From positions 2,198,501-2,262,500 of the forward strand of contig NZ_CP033580.1 in assembly GCF_003722315.1 (NCBI RefSeq): 64,000 bases of DNA, in the 5' to 3' direction. Shown here in pieces: positions 10,516-18,804 of this stretch. The translations under genes and the position numbers were made by a program. Within the stretch, counting starts at the first letter, position 1; every line of letters begins with the position of its first letter. Source of the stretch: Thermoanaerobacter ethanolicus JW 200. GTDB taxonomy: Bacteria > Bacillota > Thermoanaerobacteria > Thermoanaerobacterales > Thermoanaerobacteraceae. Under the pieces are notes generated by a model. That model was not told the DNA's origin and made no database searches. It saw nothing but the letters and a program-made list of their open reading frames with translations.

Positions 10516-11115
10516 TTATAAAAATTGTATCACAATTGCTTGCAATACTCCTATTAGAAACCCTAAAACTCCCCCCATAATCTCTATCATATAAAGTTCA
10601 CTGTGAGCAATTTTTATCACCACCTCCTCCAATTTTTCTAATTTGAAGCTTTTTATTTTTTCCTCTACAATTTCTGATATTTTAAGTTTTTTTGAAATAA
10701 TCTCTACCACTTCATTAGAAGGAGAATTTAAAAATACTTCTACTTCTCTATTTATAATATCACCAATGTAGTTTGATATCATCTCTTTTATAGCCTTGGG
10801 AAGAAAAGAAGGAAGTTTATTTTCTGTAACTTCTTTAACTTTTAAGTCCAAATTCGATAATAGAAACTTGCGATTTTCTTCTGTTAAAAGCCTGTCCCAT
10901 AAATCATTAAAAGATAACAATTCCCTTTCCACAATTTCACCTATTGATTTAGCAATTTCATATTTTCTTTTAGGGATAAGTCCTTGTAACGTAATACCGA
11001 AAATTTTTACAGGTTTCAAAGGCTTAAATAGCATTTTAACGGCGACAAAATTCGTAAGCCATCCAATAGCTGCTCCTACAAAAGCTAAAAATAGCATCCT
11101 TGTTAAAAATTGCAT
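10516..11115 (-). CDS. DUF445 family membrane protein
   Basis: 199 aa from ATG 11115, preceded by GAGGTGGTGGA. The N-terminal segment FLAFVGAAIGWLTNFVAVKMLFKPLKP is the conserved DUF445 signature (glycine-rich membrane helix then LFKP), and GLIPKRKYEIAKSIGEIVERELL follows. A C-terminal membrane segment (GGVLGFLIGVLQAIVIQFL) ends the protein. The family has no agreed function. The DDE insertion sequence begins 27 bp upstream of the start codon, so the native upstream region is now 1.65 kb away and the gene may be silent or driven from the element. Confidence 0.85.
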   Translation of the reverse strand: MQFLTRMLFLAFVGAAIGWLTNFVAVKMLFKPLKPVKIFGITLQGLIPKRKYEIAKSIGEIVERELLSFNDLWDRLLTEENRKFLLSNLDLKVKEVTENKLPSFLPKAIKEMISNYIGDIINREVEVFLNSPSNEVVEIISKKLKISEIVEEKIKSFKLEKLEEVVIKIAHSELYMIEIMGGVLGFLIGVLQAIVIQFL

Positions 11116-11141
11116 TCCACCACCTCTAAATTTTAAAAAAT

Positions 11142-12788
11142 TAGACTTGTGCAAAATTCAGAAGCCTTAATTTAAGCCATTCTACAGACATACTTTTTTC
11201 CTATCACTCTTGAATTTTTTATCTTTTATGTAGGATTTCACCTCCCATTTGTCGAATTATTATATATACAGCATGAAAATATTTCTTAAGGAGGAGGAAA
11301 TCCTACATGTACCAGCTTCAATTGCTTTTAAATATACCTGAACTCTTTACCTCTCAGTCTAAAATTGATTTCTATTCTTCTATGTTTGAAAATCTTGACC
11401 TGTCTTCAATACCTGAATTCCCTTCCTCTAGTCCTGGCCGTAAGGGTTATTCTCACCATGCACTTTTTAGAGCTTTTATTGTCATGAAAGCTGAAAGATT
11501 CGGCACAATTTCTGACCTTTTAGATTATCTCCGCAATAATCTTATCATTGCTCATCTTTGTGGCTTCGACATTTCTAAACCTCTTCCTTCTTATTGGACT
11601 TTTCGCCGTTTTATTAATGACTTCTCTCATGATTATTTGACCTCTATTTTTCAAAATCAGGTCAATATCCTCAAAAATATGGGTATTATCTCCGGTGAGT
11701 TTATTTCCATGGATTCTACCCCTATTAAAGCTAACACTAAGTTAAATAACCCTAAGTCTTTTTCTAAAAATAAATTCTCTAAAGATAATCAGCCTAAGTC
11801 AGATAAGGATTGTAAATTAGGCGTTTATTCTGCTTCTAACGATTCTTCTAATAAACGCTATAAGTTTTATTGGGGCTATAAAAATCACATTATTGTTGAT
11901 GCTATCTCTGGTTTACCCATCGCTGAAACTACTACCCCCGCTGATGCCCCTGATTTTGAAGCCGCTTTATCTTTGCTTGAGAAGACTAATAAGTGGTTTA
12001 ACCTTAAGTATGTTAATTTTATTGCTGATAAAGGCTATGATGTTAAGAAACTTTATAATTATGTTAGAAATATTCTCCACGGTCATTGCTTTATTCCTCT
12101 TAACAAGCGTAATTCTAAAAATCCCCCTCTGACTGATGATGGTTATATGGTCTGTGAAGCGGGTATTAAAATGCTTAAAGATGGCAAGCAATATTTTGAT
12201 GGTTTTATTAAGCAAAAATTTGTTTGCAAGTTCTGTAATTCTAAGGATGATTCTGCCTGCCCTATAAATCATCCTAAATATTTTAATGGCAAAAAGCATA
12301 GAGGCTGTACTAAGTATGCTATTATATCTTCTGATTATAGGTCCTCTATTAATAGAGACTCCCTATATTTTAAGGCCGTCTACAAATTGAGAATTGAATC
12401 AGAAAGATATAATTCCCGCTTTAAAGCTCTGGATTTTGAAAAGGCTTATGTTAGAAATATTAATTCTGTGAGCAACCTTAATACTTTTGGCCATATTACT
12501 TTGCTTACTGTCGCTATTGTAGCTATTAAATTGGGCAAATATGATGAGTTTAGATCTCTTGTTGCTTTGATGCAATCGGCCTAATTTTTATTGAATCTAT
12601 TTCATGCCATTTTTTAACATTTGACTTCTACAGGATATTTATGCCCTTTTTTAGCTCCTCTTTTTGTCTTTTCTTTTCCCTTACCACTTCCTTTATGTTT
12701 GATTGTCAGTGTTGATTACTATATATTGTATGTAATACATATTTTGGTTTTTGATTATGATTATTTTAATTAATTTTGCACATCCCTA
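11142..12788. mobile_element. DDE insertion sequence (IS4/IS5-like), 1647 bp, with 8-bp target duplication
   Basis: TAAAAAAT flanks the element on both sides (11134-11141 and 12789-12796). The ends form an imperfect inverted repeat, TAG then three unmatched bases then TGTGCAAAATT (11142-11158 and 12772-12788). One intact transposase gene on the plus strand fills it. A clean duplication and an intact frame point to a recent insertion. The family assignment is by protein style only. Confidence 0.88.
11307..12584 (+). CDS. DDE transposase (IS4/IS5 superfamily)
   Basis: 425 aa, start ATG 11307 with GAGGAGG 9 nt upstream. The N-terminal region carries the DUF772-like block (PSSSPGRKGYSHHALFRAFIVMKAERF) common to IS5/IS1182-type transposases. 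The catalytic core shows FISMDSTPIKANTK (first D), NFIADKGYDVKKL (second D) and SERYNSRFKALDFEKA (E/R/K region). A Cys cluster (CKFCNSKDDSACPINHPKYF) lies near residue 310. The frame is intact, so it may be active. Confidence 0.92.
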   Translation: MYQLQLLLNIPELFTSQSKIDFYSSMFENLDLSSIPEFPSSSPGRKGYSHHALFRAFIVMKAERFGTISDLLDYLRNNLIIAHLCGFDISKPLPSYWTFRRFINDFSHDYLTSIFQNQVNILKNMGIISGEFISMDSTPIKANTKLNNPKSFSKNKFSKDNQPKSDKDCKLGVYSASNDSSNKRYKFYWGYKNHIIVDAISGLPIAETTTPADAPDFEAALSLLEKTNKWFNLKYVNFIADKGYDVKKLYNYVRNILHGHCFIPLNKRNSKNPPLTDDGYMVCEAGIKMLKDGKQYFDGFIKQKFVCKFCNSKDDSACPINHPKYFNGKKHRGCTKYAIISSDYRSSINRDSLYFKAVYKLRIESERYNSRFKALDFEKAYVRNINSVSNLNTFGHITLLTVAIVAIKLGKYDEFRSLVALMQSA

Positions 12789-12831
12789 TAAAAAATCACA
12801 AATATAATAATATCAGATTTTGACGAATTTT

Positions 12832-12860
12832 AAAACCCAGCCTTAAGCTGGGCTATTTTT
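12832..12860 (-). terminator. Terminator after ytxC
   Basis: Minus-strand stem AGCCCAGC-TTAA-GGCTGGGT followed by TTTAAAATTC. It overlaps the ytxC stop region and lies outside the insertion sequence. Confidence 0.65.
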
Positions 12861-13740
12861 CACATTTAATCTTTGAACACAATTCACAACCATAGCAAAT
12901 TTCTACTTTGTCATTAAAAACTTTTTTAACCGTCTCTAGAATTTCATTATCTCTCATATTGTTAATAGAATGAAAAAATATTTTTTTAGGAGCAATGGTT
13001 ATAAGCGTGCTTATCAAAGCATCTTCATCACTTATAACACCATCTTTTAATTCAGCAACTATTTCATTAATAAAATCATTAGATATTGGTTTGTCATTTT
13101 CATCATAAAGTTTAAATTTGCCATTTTTATCGACAATGATATTCAATATTTCAACTTTTGAATCCTGTAATTCGACGAAGTATTTAAGTAAACCTATAAA
13201 CTCATTGTACTCTTTTTTCATTAAAAATTCATCAACAGCCTTATCTGTTACTTCGCTAAGTTCACCAATAAAATCCCTCAGTCTAAAGTTCACAAACCCT
13301 TCTAAGTCTATATAATCACTCTCTTTTAAAAAATCTCTTACCAATACAAAAATTTGCTCTTTTTTTGCTAATTTAAATGTCTCTTTATTCACATCATCTT
13401 CTAAAATATTGTAAGCGATTTTTTCTATTTCCTCCTTTTCATCTTCTGAAAAATAATGGTAATATTTATTGATTAATTTTTTTATTATCCGTTTGTCAAT
13501 TTGGTTAACAATTATATCTGAAATAGCTTCCGCTATATAATTTCTTATTCTCGCAACATTGCTAAAGCCTTGTTTATCCTCCACTTTTAAGCTATAATAG
13601 GTAACTGAGCCACACACATTAGAATTTATCGCAATCTTTATACCATTTTCAGCTAAATTTTTTAAGCCATGTTTTAAATTTTCTACATCTAGTTTTAAAT
13701 CCTTTGAAACACCTATGGAAAATAGTTGCAATTTTCTCAC
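12853..13740 (-). CDS. ytxC: YtxC-like sporulation protein
   Basis: 295 aa, resembling the YtxC family (putative sporulation protein). It has a mixed alpha/beta N-terminal half and a charged helical middle (INKYYHYFSEDEKEEIEKIAYNIL). The C-terminal part has TLITIAPKKIFFH near residue 250 and ends in a Cys cluster (CYGCELCSKIKCEK). In Bacillus ytxC sits next to thrS; here it lies just beyond the DUF445 gene and the insertion sequence, which supports the call. Biochemical function is unknown in the family. Confidence 0.75.
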   Translation of the reverse strand: MRKLQLFSIGVSKDLKLDVENLKHGLKNLAENGIKIAINSNVCGSVTYYSLKVEDKQGFSNVARIRNYIAEAISDIIVNQIDKRIIKKLINKYYHYFSEDEKEEIEKIAYNILEDDVNKETFKLAKKEQIFVLVRDFLKESDYIDLEGFVNFRLRDFIGELSEVTDKAVDEFLMKKEYNEFIGLLKYFVELQDSKVEILNIIVDKNGKFKLYDENDKPISNDFINEIVAELKDGVISDEDALISTLITIAPKKIFFHSINNMRDNEILETVKKVFNDKVEICYGCELCSKIKCEK

Positions 13741-13786
13741 TCCCTTCGTTAATAGTATATGTGTCTTTTTATCATTTTTATCTGTT

Positions 13787-14521
13787 TTAAATCAGTGGAA
13801 TGATGGAACCAATGTCTTTTATTTGTTTAAAAGTAAGATAAACAATTTCAATTCCTTTTTTATTTAAAAATTCAATAATTTTTTCATAATTTTTATGTGA
13901 ATTAAATACACCAGTTACTGCTAATTTTTTCTCTCCTATAAGCCCCATTGCACCGCCAATAAACCCGTATTCAAAACCCTTTAAAAAAACACCTCCGGGT
14001 TCTATCAAAAGCGCTTCAAAACCATTGCTAACTGCTACCTCAAATATTCCTTTGTCTGAAGTTATAAAGCTATTATCATCTATGATTGCCATATTACATT
14101 TTGTATAACCTTGCTTTACATTTAAAAACTTGACACCTTTTTTTTCTAAGGACTCTCTCAAAACAGGATCTGTGTACTTGAAATTGTGAAAAGCTGTGTT
14201 TCCCAATCTTGCTACATTATATGCGATATCATAAGGATAGTTACGTTTCAAAAAAGTTTGTCCTATTTTTACTTTTAAACCTATTAATTTCAATTTGCGT
14301 ATAAACTCTGGTGTCACATTGGGAGCTACAATGATTTCTCTGTCTCCTAAGGGATGCAAAAGTATATCGGGATGAAAAGAAATAGCATCGTATAAATCTG
14401 CACATTTTTCAGTATATAAGACTTTTATCCCTAACTTAGACAAACTATCTCCAATTTCCCTCTCTCTTCCATCAATTACAACCCATTTAAAATTGCCATG
14501 GGGAACAAAGGGATTAGACAT
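13787..14521 (-). CDS. DUF6873-like GME-fold protein
   Basis: 244 aa from ATG 14521 (GAGGTG 5 nt upstream). It resembles a clostridial family placed in the guanidine-modifying-enzyme (pentein) fold. The readable blocks are LLHPLGDREIIVAPNV near residue 55, VKQGYTKCNMAIIDDNSFITSD near 130 and GFIGGAMGLIGEKKLAVTG near 180, each reminiscent of a pentein repeat strand. Cys in GYTKCN is a conspicuous conserved-looking residue, but I cannot confirm a catalytic triad. It lies between ytxC and the REC-GGDEF gene on the same strand. Substrate unknown. Confidence 0.6.
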   Translation of the reverse strand: MSNPFVPHGNFKWVVIDGREREIGDSLSKLGIKVLYTEKCADLYDAISFHPDILLHPLGDREIIVAPNVTPEFIRKLKLIGLKVKIGQTFLKRNYPYDIAYNVARLGNTAFHNFKYTDPVLRESLEKKGVKFLNVKQGYTKCNMAIIDDNSFITSDKGIFEVAVSNGFEALLIEPGGVFLKGFEYGFIGGAMGLIGEKKLAVTGVFNSHKNYEKIIEFLNKKGIEIVYLTFKQIKDIGSIIPLI

Positions 14522-14540
14522 TTTTTCACCTCTTTTATAC

Positions 14541-14569
14541 AAAGATAGGGCATACTGTTGTATGCCCTT
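14541..14569 (-). terminator. Terminator after the REC-GGDEF gene
   Basis: Minus-strand stem GGGCATAC-AACA-GTATGCCC followed by TATCTTT. It comes directly after the 12-bp tandem repeat array. Confidence 0.7.
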
Positions 14570-14627
14570 AACCTTTTCTTTAACCTTTTCTTTAACCTTT
14601 TCTTTAACCTTTTCTTTAACCTTTTCT
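14568..14627. repeat. Five perfect tandem copies of a 12-bp unit
   Basis: TTAACCTTTTCT is repeated five times without mismatch (14568-14579, 14580-14591, 14592-14603, 14604-14615, 14616-14627). The last copy encodes the end of the REC-GGDEF gene including its stop. Because 12 is a multiple of 3, every copy places a TAA in the same frame. Confidence 0.97.
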
Positions 14628-15548
14628 TCTATCTTTTAAATAACAACTTCCATCCATTGTCTTTAATTTCTTTTTCAATTCAGCAGCTACTGCACTTATT
14701 TCCAAATCATTTTTAAAATCTCTAAATTCATTTGTGACAATAGCAATAGAAATTGATACCAGTGGAAACATCATCTTTTCGCCAGTCCTACCAATTGTCT
14801 CTATGTAACCCCGTTTTCTATCTTCATCGTCATATAAATACTTTATTTCCTCATCAAAGCGAGAAATTATATACTTACACATCTCTTCAGCTTTATCAGG
14901 AGTAGTAATTATCACAAAATCATCTCCACCTATGTGTCCCAAAAAATCTCTTTCATTTCCAATCAGATTTACAGCATCTGATAAAATTTTGGCTGTAAGT
15001 TTTATTACATTATCTCCTCTTAGAAAACCATAGTAATCATTATAAGACTTAAAATTGTCCAAATCAATATACAAAATGGCATAAGGCTTGTTTTCTTTAA
15101 TTCGCCTTTTTATTTCTTCTTTAATGTCAATATTTCCTCTAAGACCAGTAAGAGGGTTGGCCATTCTGTTGTGTTCTATCCGCTGAAACAAATTATTGAC
15201 TTTAAACAGAAGTTCTTTGTCATTAAAAGGTTTCACTAAATAATCATCTGCACCCAATTCCAACCCTTTAATTTTTTCTTCAAAATTGTCCTGTGAAGTC
15301 AAAAGTATTATAGGAAGCATCAAATTTTCTTCTTCTTTCCTCAAAATTCTTAAAAGGTCAAAGCCATTCATGCCTGGCATAACTATATCTAATATTACCA
15401 TATCAGGTAGTTTATTCCTGTATATTTGTAAAGCCTCTTCTCCATCTTTAGCCTCTAGCACCCCATACCCAGCATTTTCTAAAATATCTTTCAAAATTTT
15501 CCTTGTAAGTTTGTTATCATCGACAATAAGAATGTTTCTCCCCTTCAC
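14616..15548 (-). CDS. Response regulator with GGDEF-type output domain
   Basis: 310 aa. The GTG at 15548 is the likely start, 6 nt after GGAGGA. Residues 4-120 are a receiver domain (ILIVDDNKLTRKIL, MVILDIVMPGMNG with the phospho-Asp, LLTSQD, DDYLVKPF with the Lys). A GGDEF domain follows from about 135 (NPLTGLRGNIDIKEEI, YAILYIDLDNFKSYND, HIGGDDFVII). The signature is GGDDF rather than GGDEF/GGEEF, so cyclase activity is uncertain. Probable role: phosphorylation-controlled cyclic-di-GMP synthesis or binding. No partner kinase is adjacent. Confidence 0.88.
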   Translation of the reverse strand: MKGRNILIVDDNKLTRKILKDILENAGYGVLEAKDGEEALQIYRNKLPDMVILDIVMPGMNGFDLLRILRKEEENLMLPIILLTSQDNFEEKIKGLELGADDYLVKPFNDKELLFKVNNLFQRIEHNRMANPLTGLRGNIDIKEEIKRRIKENKPYAILYIDLDNFKSYNDYYGFLRGDNVIKLTAKILSDAVNLIGNERDFLGHIGGDDFVIITTPDKAEEMCKYIISRFDEEIKYLYDDEDRKRGYIETIGRTGEKMMFPLVSISIAIVTNEFRDFKNDLEISAVAAELKKKLKTMDGSCYLKDRRKG

Positions 15549-15670
15549 AATGCTTCCTCCACAAAAAAACATTTAACAACCCCATAATATTATATAAAAA
15601 TTTTGGCAAAAAAACTACTACTTTAGCAAATTAAATTTAAATTAAAAATGAAAAAATTTTACATAAAATT

Positions 15671-16006
15671 TTATGCAGTTTCTTCAAAGAAAAGAGAGTA
15701 ATATTTTGAAATTTTTTCTTCCAATGTGTCCATACTTATAAAACGAGCCTCTCTTATTGCCTCTTTTCCATCCACATAAACTATTACAGTAGGAACAGTA
15801 AAAACAGAAAACTTACCAGAAGCCAGCGGAATCTCATCAATAGGAATGTGAAAACTTTTTATTTTTGGATAGTTTACTAGCATTTCTTCAAGTTTAGGAA
15901 GTAATGATGTACATATTCCGCAATCTTGTGTAGAAAAATAAAGAAATACCATATCATTTTCCTTTATAATTTGTTCTATATTTTCTATGTCGTTAATTTT
16001 ATCCAT
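15671..16006 (-). CDS. Thioredoxin-like protein
   Basis: 111 aa from ATG 16006, five bases after AGGAGGG; an in-frame ATG at 16024 has no such site. The fold is a thioredoxin (VFLYFSTQDCGICTSLLPKLEEM with a CGIC active site near residue 31, cis-Pro in FTVPTVIVYVDG near 75). No signal peptide, so it is probably cytoplasmic, serving in disulfide or peroxide metabolism. The CGIC pair differs from the classical CGPC. It lies next to the tRNA cluster on the same strand. Confidence 0.85.
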   Translation of the reverse strand: MDKINDIENIEQIIKENDMVFLYFSTQDCGICTSLLPKLEEMLVNYPKIKSFHIPIDEIPLASGKFSVFTVPTVIVYVDGKEAIREARFISMDTLEEKISKYYSLFFEETA

Positions 16007-16052
16007 AATTTCCCTCCTATCCAAAAGACTACAAACGATTAGATTTTAAAAT

Positions 16053-16088
16053 TAAAAAATATAAGCCCCTTCTAGGGCTTTTTCATAA
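16053..16088 (-). terminator. Terminator of the five-tRNA cluster
   Basis: Minus-strand stem AAGCCC-TAGAAG-GGGCTT followed by ATATTTTTTAATTTT, directly downstream of tRNA-Cys. Confidence 0.8.
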
Positions 16089-16116
16089 CCTGATTCACTA
16101 AAGTTTCATATTTTTA

Positions 16117-16191
<75 letters not shown>

Positions 16192-16195
16192 ATAT

Positions 16196-16271
16196 TGGAG
16201 CGGACAACGAGACTCGAACTCGCGACCCTCACCTTGGCAAGGTGATGCTCTACCAACTGAGCTATGTCCGC
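16196..16271 (-). tRNA. tRNA-Gly (GCC)
   Basis: 76 nt with encoded CCA. Acceptor GCGGACA/TGTCCGC, anticodon GCC. Confidence 0.97.
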
Positions 16272-16275
16272 ATAA

Positions 16276-16351
16276 TGGTGCCTCGAAGTGGAATCGAACC
16301 ACTGACACAGGGATTTTCAGTCCCTTGCTCTACCAACTGAGCTATCGAGGC
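16276..16351 (-). tRNA. tRNA-Phe (GAA)
   Basis: 76 nt with encoded CCA. Acceptor GCCTCGA/TCGAGGC, anticodon GAA, discriminator A. Confidence 0.97.
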
Positions 16352-16356
16352 ATAAC

Positions 16357-16433
16357 TGGCGACCCAAAAGGGACTTGAACCCTCGACCTCCAGCGTGACA
16401 GGCTGGCGCTCTAACCAACTGAGCTATTGGGCC
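16357..16433 (-). tRNA. tRNA-Asp (GTC)
   Basis: 77 nt with encoded CCA. Acceptor GGCCCAA/TTGGGTC, anticodon GTC, discriminator G as expected for Asp. Confidence 0.97.
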
Positions 16434-16434
16434 G

Positions 16435-16510
16435 TGGTGGTCGCAATAGGACTCGAACCTATGACCCCCTGCTTGTAAGGCAGGTGCTCTCCCAGCTGAG
16501 CTATACGACC
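16435..16510 (-). tRNA. tRNA-Val (TAC)
   Basis: 76 nt with encoded CCA. Acceptor GGTCGTA/TGCGACC with one G-U pair, anticodon TAC. First in the cluster; only one base separates it from tRNA-Asp. Confidence 0.97.
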
Positions 16511-16532
16511 ATTCTACTGCCGTGCAAGTAAT

Positions 16533-16561
16533 AGTATACATAAAAAACTGCTATTAGTCAA
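16533..16561 (-). promoter_or_regulatory. SigA-type promoter of the tRNA cluster
   Basis: TTGACT, 17 bp, TATACT on the minus strand, 23 nt before tRNA-Val. Confidence 0.85.
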
Positions 16562-16635
16562 CACTATTTTGAGGATTTTTTCGCCTTTATGTCTAATTAA
16601 AAATAAAAAATATCGATGATTCTCTTAAATTTGCT

Positions 16636-17520
16636 TTATTCCTCTGCAATTCTCAGCAATTCTTTAAGCCTACTTTCCTCTATCAAATACTTTTTACCAC
16701 AAAAATGGCATACAGCTTCAACAAATTGTCCTTCTGAAATAAGTTTTTCTATCTCCTCTTTTCCAAGAGCAATTATAGCAGTTTCAAATCTTTCTTGTGA
16801 ACAATCACATTCATATTTTAAATCTACTCTTTCTAAAATATTAAGTCCCATCTCCCCTAATATATGGTTCAATATATCTTCTGGCAGATATCCATTCCTT
16901 AACAATTCTGTAACTGAAGAAATATTCCTGAGTGCTTCCTCTAGCTTTGCTACAACTTCTTCTTCAACATTAGGCAATAACTGTATAATAAAGCCTCCAG
17001 AAGCTAAAACATTTCCTTCTTTTCCCACTAACACTCCTACCCCAACAGCAGAAGGTACCTGCTCAGAGGCATAAAAATAATAGGCTATATCTTCCCCGAT
17101 TTCCCCAGTTTGAAGCTCTACAGTTCCAATGTAAGGTTCCTTTAAACCTATATCTTTTATAACAGTCACATATCCATTTTTACCAACAGCTTTGCCTACA
17201 TCTAATTTTCCTTTTTCAGACAGTGGTAAATCCACTGTAGGATTTCCTACATACCCTTTGACAATTCCCGGGTAATTTGACACTGCAACAATATTCCCTA
17301 TAGGCCCATCACCTTTTATAACTAAAGTGACCTTGTCTTTTTCATCCTTCATCATAACTCGCATCATAGCGACAGCTGTCAAAGCTCTTCCTAAAGCTGC
17401 ACAAGTGGTAGGTGTGAGATTGTGAATTTCTTTAGCCTTCTGGGTAGTTTGTGTTGAAAAAGCTGCAATAGCTAATATTTTATTATTATAAGCTGTAGCT
17501 CTTACAATGTAATCACTCAT
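16636..17520 (-). CDS. hslO: Hsp33 redox-regulated chaperone
   Basis: 294 aa. Holdase chaperone activated when oxidation releases zinc from its C-terminal cysteines. The redox switch is intact: CDC near residue 238 and CHFC near 270. The N-terminal half has the Hsp33 fold (TPTTCAALGRALTAVAMM, KGDGPIGNIVAVSNYPG, GYVGNP). It lies downstream of the cold-shock gene and that gene's terminator; no separate promoter is visible, so it may depend on readthrough. Cytoplasmic. Confidence 0.96.
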   Translation of the reverse strand: MSDYIVRATAYNNKILAIAAFSTQTTQKAKEIHNLTPTTCAALGRALTAVAMMRVMMKDEKDKVTLVIKGDGPIGNIVAVSNYPGIVKGYVGNPTVDLPLSEKGKLDVGKAVGKNGYVTVIKDIGLKEPYIGTVELQTGEIGEDIAYYFYASEQVPSAVGVGVLVGKEGNVLASGGFIIQLLPNVEEEVVAKLEEALRNISSVTELLRNGYLPEDILNHILGEMGLNILERVDLKYECDCSQERFETAIIALGKEEIEKLISEGQFVEAVCHFCGKKYLIEESRLKELLRIAEE

Positions 17521-17540
17521 AGTAAATACCTCCTATATCA

Positions 17541-17572
17541 AAAAACCCTAACATATTTAATGTTAGGGTTTA
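17541..17572 (-). terminator. Terminator between cold-shock gene and hslO
   Basis: Minus-strand stem AAACCCTAACAT-TAAAT-ATGTTAGGGTTT with a trailing T run. 12 bp of perfect pairing. Confidence 0.85.
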
Positions 17573-17580
17573 ATTTCACG

Positions 17581-17784
17581 TCAGTTTACCTTTCTTACCT
17601 TAGAAGCTTGTGGTCCTTTTGCAGCTTCAACTACCTCGAACTCAACTTTTTGTCCTTCCTCTAATGTCTTAAAGCCATCACCTTCAATTGCTGAGTAATG
17701 GACAAATACGTCTGTGCCATCCTCCCTTTCAATAAAGCCATAGCCTTTCTCGGCATTAAACCATTTTACTTTACCTCTTACCAT
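17581..17784 (-). CDS. Cold-shock domain protein
   Basis: 67 aa single CSD. RNP1 is KGYGFIER and RNP2 VFVHYSAI; both nucleic-acid-binding motifs are complete, and the start [18 protein letters not shown] is typical. It binds single-stranded RNA or DNA and acts as an RNA chaperone. It has its own promoter, a strong ribosome binding site (TTTGGAGGAAG) and a leader of about 40 nt, plus a strong terminator. Confidence 0.97.
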   Translation of the reverse strand: MVRGKVKWFNAEKGYGFIEREDGTDVFVHYSAIEGDGFKTLEEGQKVEFEVVEAAKGPQASKVRKVN

Positions 17785-17824
17785 TTATATCTTCCTCCAA
17801 ACTTGATAAATAATTTACTTCTCT

Positions 17825-17853
17825 ATCATAGCACTTATATATCAAATTGTCAA
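17825..17853 (-). promoter_or_regulatory. SigA-type promoter of the cold-shock gene
   Basis: TTGACA, 17 bp, TATGAT on the minus strand, just after the Sir2 gene stop. Confidence 0.85.
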
Positions 17854-17858
17854 ATTTT

Positions 17859-18605
17859 TTATTGAAATTTTATAATATCCCATATATTTCTAAGCGCATA
17901 GCTTGCTTTTTCCCTTATAACTACATCAGCTTTATAGTCATAAGGAGTCTCTGTCGCATTTATAATTATTAAATGTCTTACTATATCTGGCAAAAAGTTC
18001 ACTGGCGAAACTGCCAAAGAAGAACCTATGACTATTAACAAATCGCTGGACTTTACTTCTTTTACTGCCAAATCAAAAACATAAGGCATAGGATCTCCAA
18101 ATAGTACTACATCAGGCCGCAGTAACCCACCACACTCATCGCAGCGAGGAGGAATTTGTTTTTTATTTACTTTTTCCTCTAAAACTTCAAAAGAGACTTT
18201 TTTTCCACAATGTAAACAACTTCCTTCTCTCGTATTGCCGTGAACTTCGAATACATTTTTAGAACCAGCTTTTTGATGAAGATTGTCTATATTTTGTGTA
18301 ATTACTCCAAAAATTATACCTTCTTTCTCCATTTCGCTTAATATGTAATGAGCTTCATTAGGCTCAGCATTTCTCATTGAAGACAAAATCTTGAAACCAA
18401 CTTTATAAAATTCCTCCGGGAAATTGTACAATACTCCCGTTGACAAAACCTCCATTGGATCTAACTTCTCCCACAGACCCCTTCCTGGGCTTCTAAAATC
18501 AGGTATACCACTTTCCGTTGATATACCTGCTCCTGTCAATACAATATTTTTTCTTGACTGCTTAATGAGGCGAGCAGCCTCTTCAAACAAATTTTTATCC
18601 CCCAT
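17859..18605 (-). CDS. Sir2-family NAD-dependent protein deacetylase
   Basis: 248 aa, class U-type sirtuin. Readable motifs: GAGISTESGIPDFRSPGRG (NAD binding, residues 25-44), TQNIDNLHQKAGS near 108 with catalytic H in VFEVHG, zinc cysteines CLHCGKK and CDECGG, and GSSLAVSPVNFLP. All catalytic residues are present. It removes acetyl or other acyl groups from lysines, commonly on acetyl-CoA synthetase. Upstream lies a SASP-like gene on the same strand, 25 bp away. Confidence 0.95.
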   Translation of the reverse strand: MGDKNLFEEAARLIKQSRKNIVLTGAGISTESGIPDFRSPGRGLWEKLDPMEVLSTGVLYNFPEEFYKVGFKILSSMRNAEPNEAHYILSEMEKEGIIFGVITQNIDNLHQKAGSKNVFEVHGNTREGSCLHCGKKVSFEVLEEKVNKKQIPPRCDECGGLLRPDVVLFGDPMPYVFDLAVKEVKSSDLLIVIGSSLAVSPVNFLPDIVRHLIIINATETPYDYKADVVIREKASYALRNIWDIIKFQ

Positions 18606-18630
18606 GGCAATTCACCTCAAATAGAGTATA

Positions 18631-18801
18631 TCACAACTTTTCTTTTTTTCCTACCTCCTGTTGCATTTTCATCTTTTTCTTAACTATTGAACCTATCTTC
18701 CCAGTTTCTTGGGCAGATAACTTAGACCATCCAACTTTTTTTACCTTTTCAAGAAGTCCTAATTCTTCAGCCGCTTCAAGTTTCAAAATTTCATTGTCCA
18801 T
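18631..18801 (-). CDS. Small acid-soluble spore protein, alpha/beta-type-like
   Basis: 56 aa reading MDNEILKLEAAEELGL then EKVKKVGWSKLSAQETGKIG and SIVKKKMKMQQEVGKKEKL. The pattern EAAEELGLLEKVKKVGW...TGKIG...VKKKM is that of the alpha/beta SASP family, which coats spore DNA. Its N terminus is shorter than classical SASPs. The start ATG is 3 nt after the stop of the YcdB-type gene, whose last codons contain the GGGAGGA ribosome binding site, so the two are translationally coupled. Forespore expression is an inference from family. Confidence 0.8.
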   Translation of the reverse strand: MDNEILKLEAAEELGLLEKVKKVGWSKLSAQETGKIGSIVKKKMKMQQEVGKKEKL

Positions 18802-18804
18802 TCT

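Noticed and set aside
14568-14627. Possible CRISPR or direct-repeat array
   Set aside because: Units are 12 bp and adjacent without spacers, so it is a simple tandem repeat.
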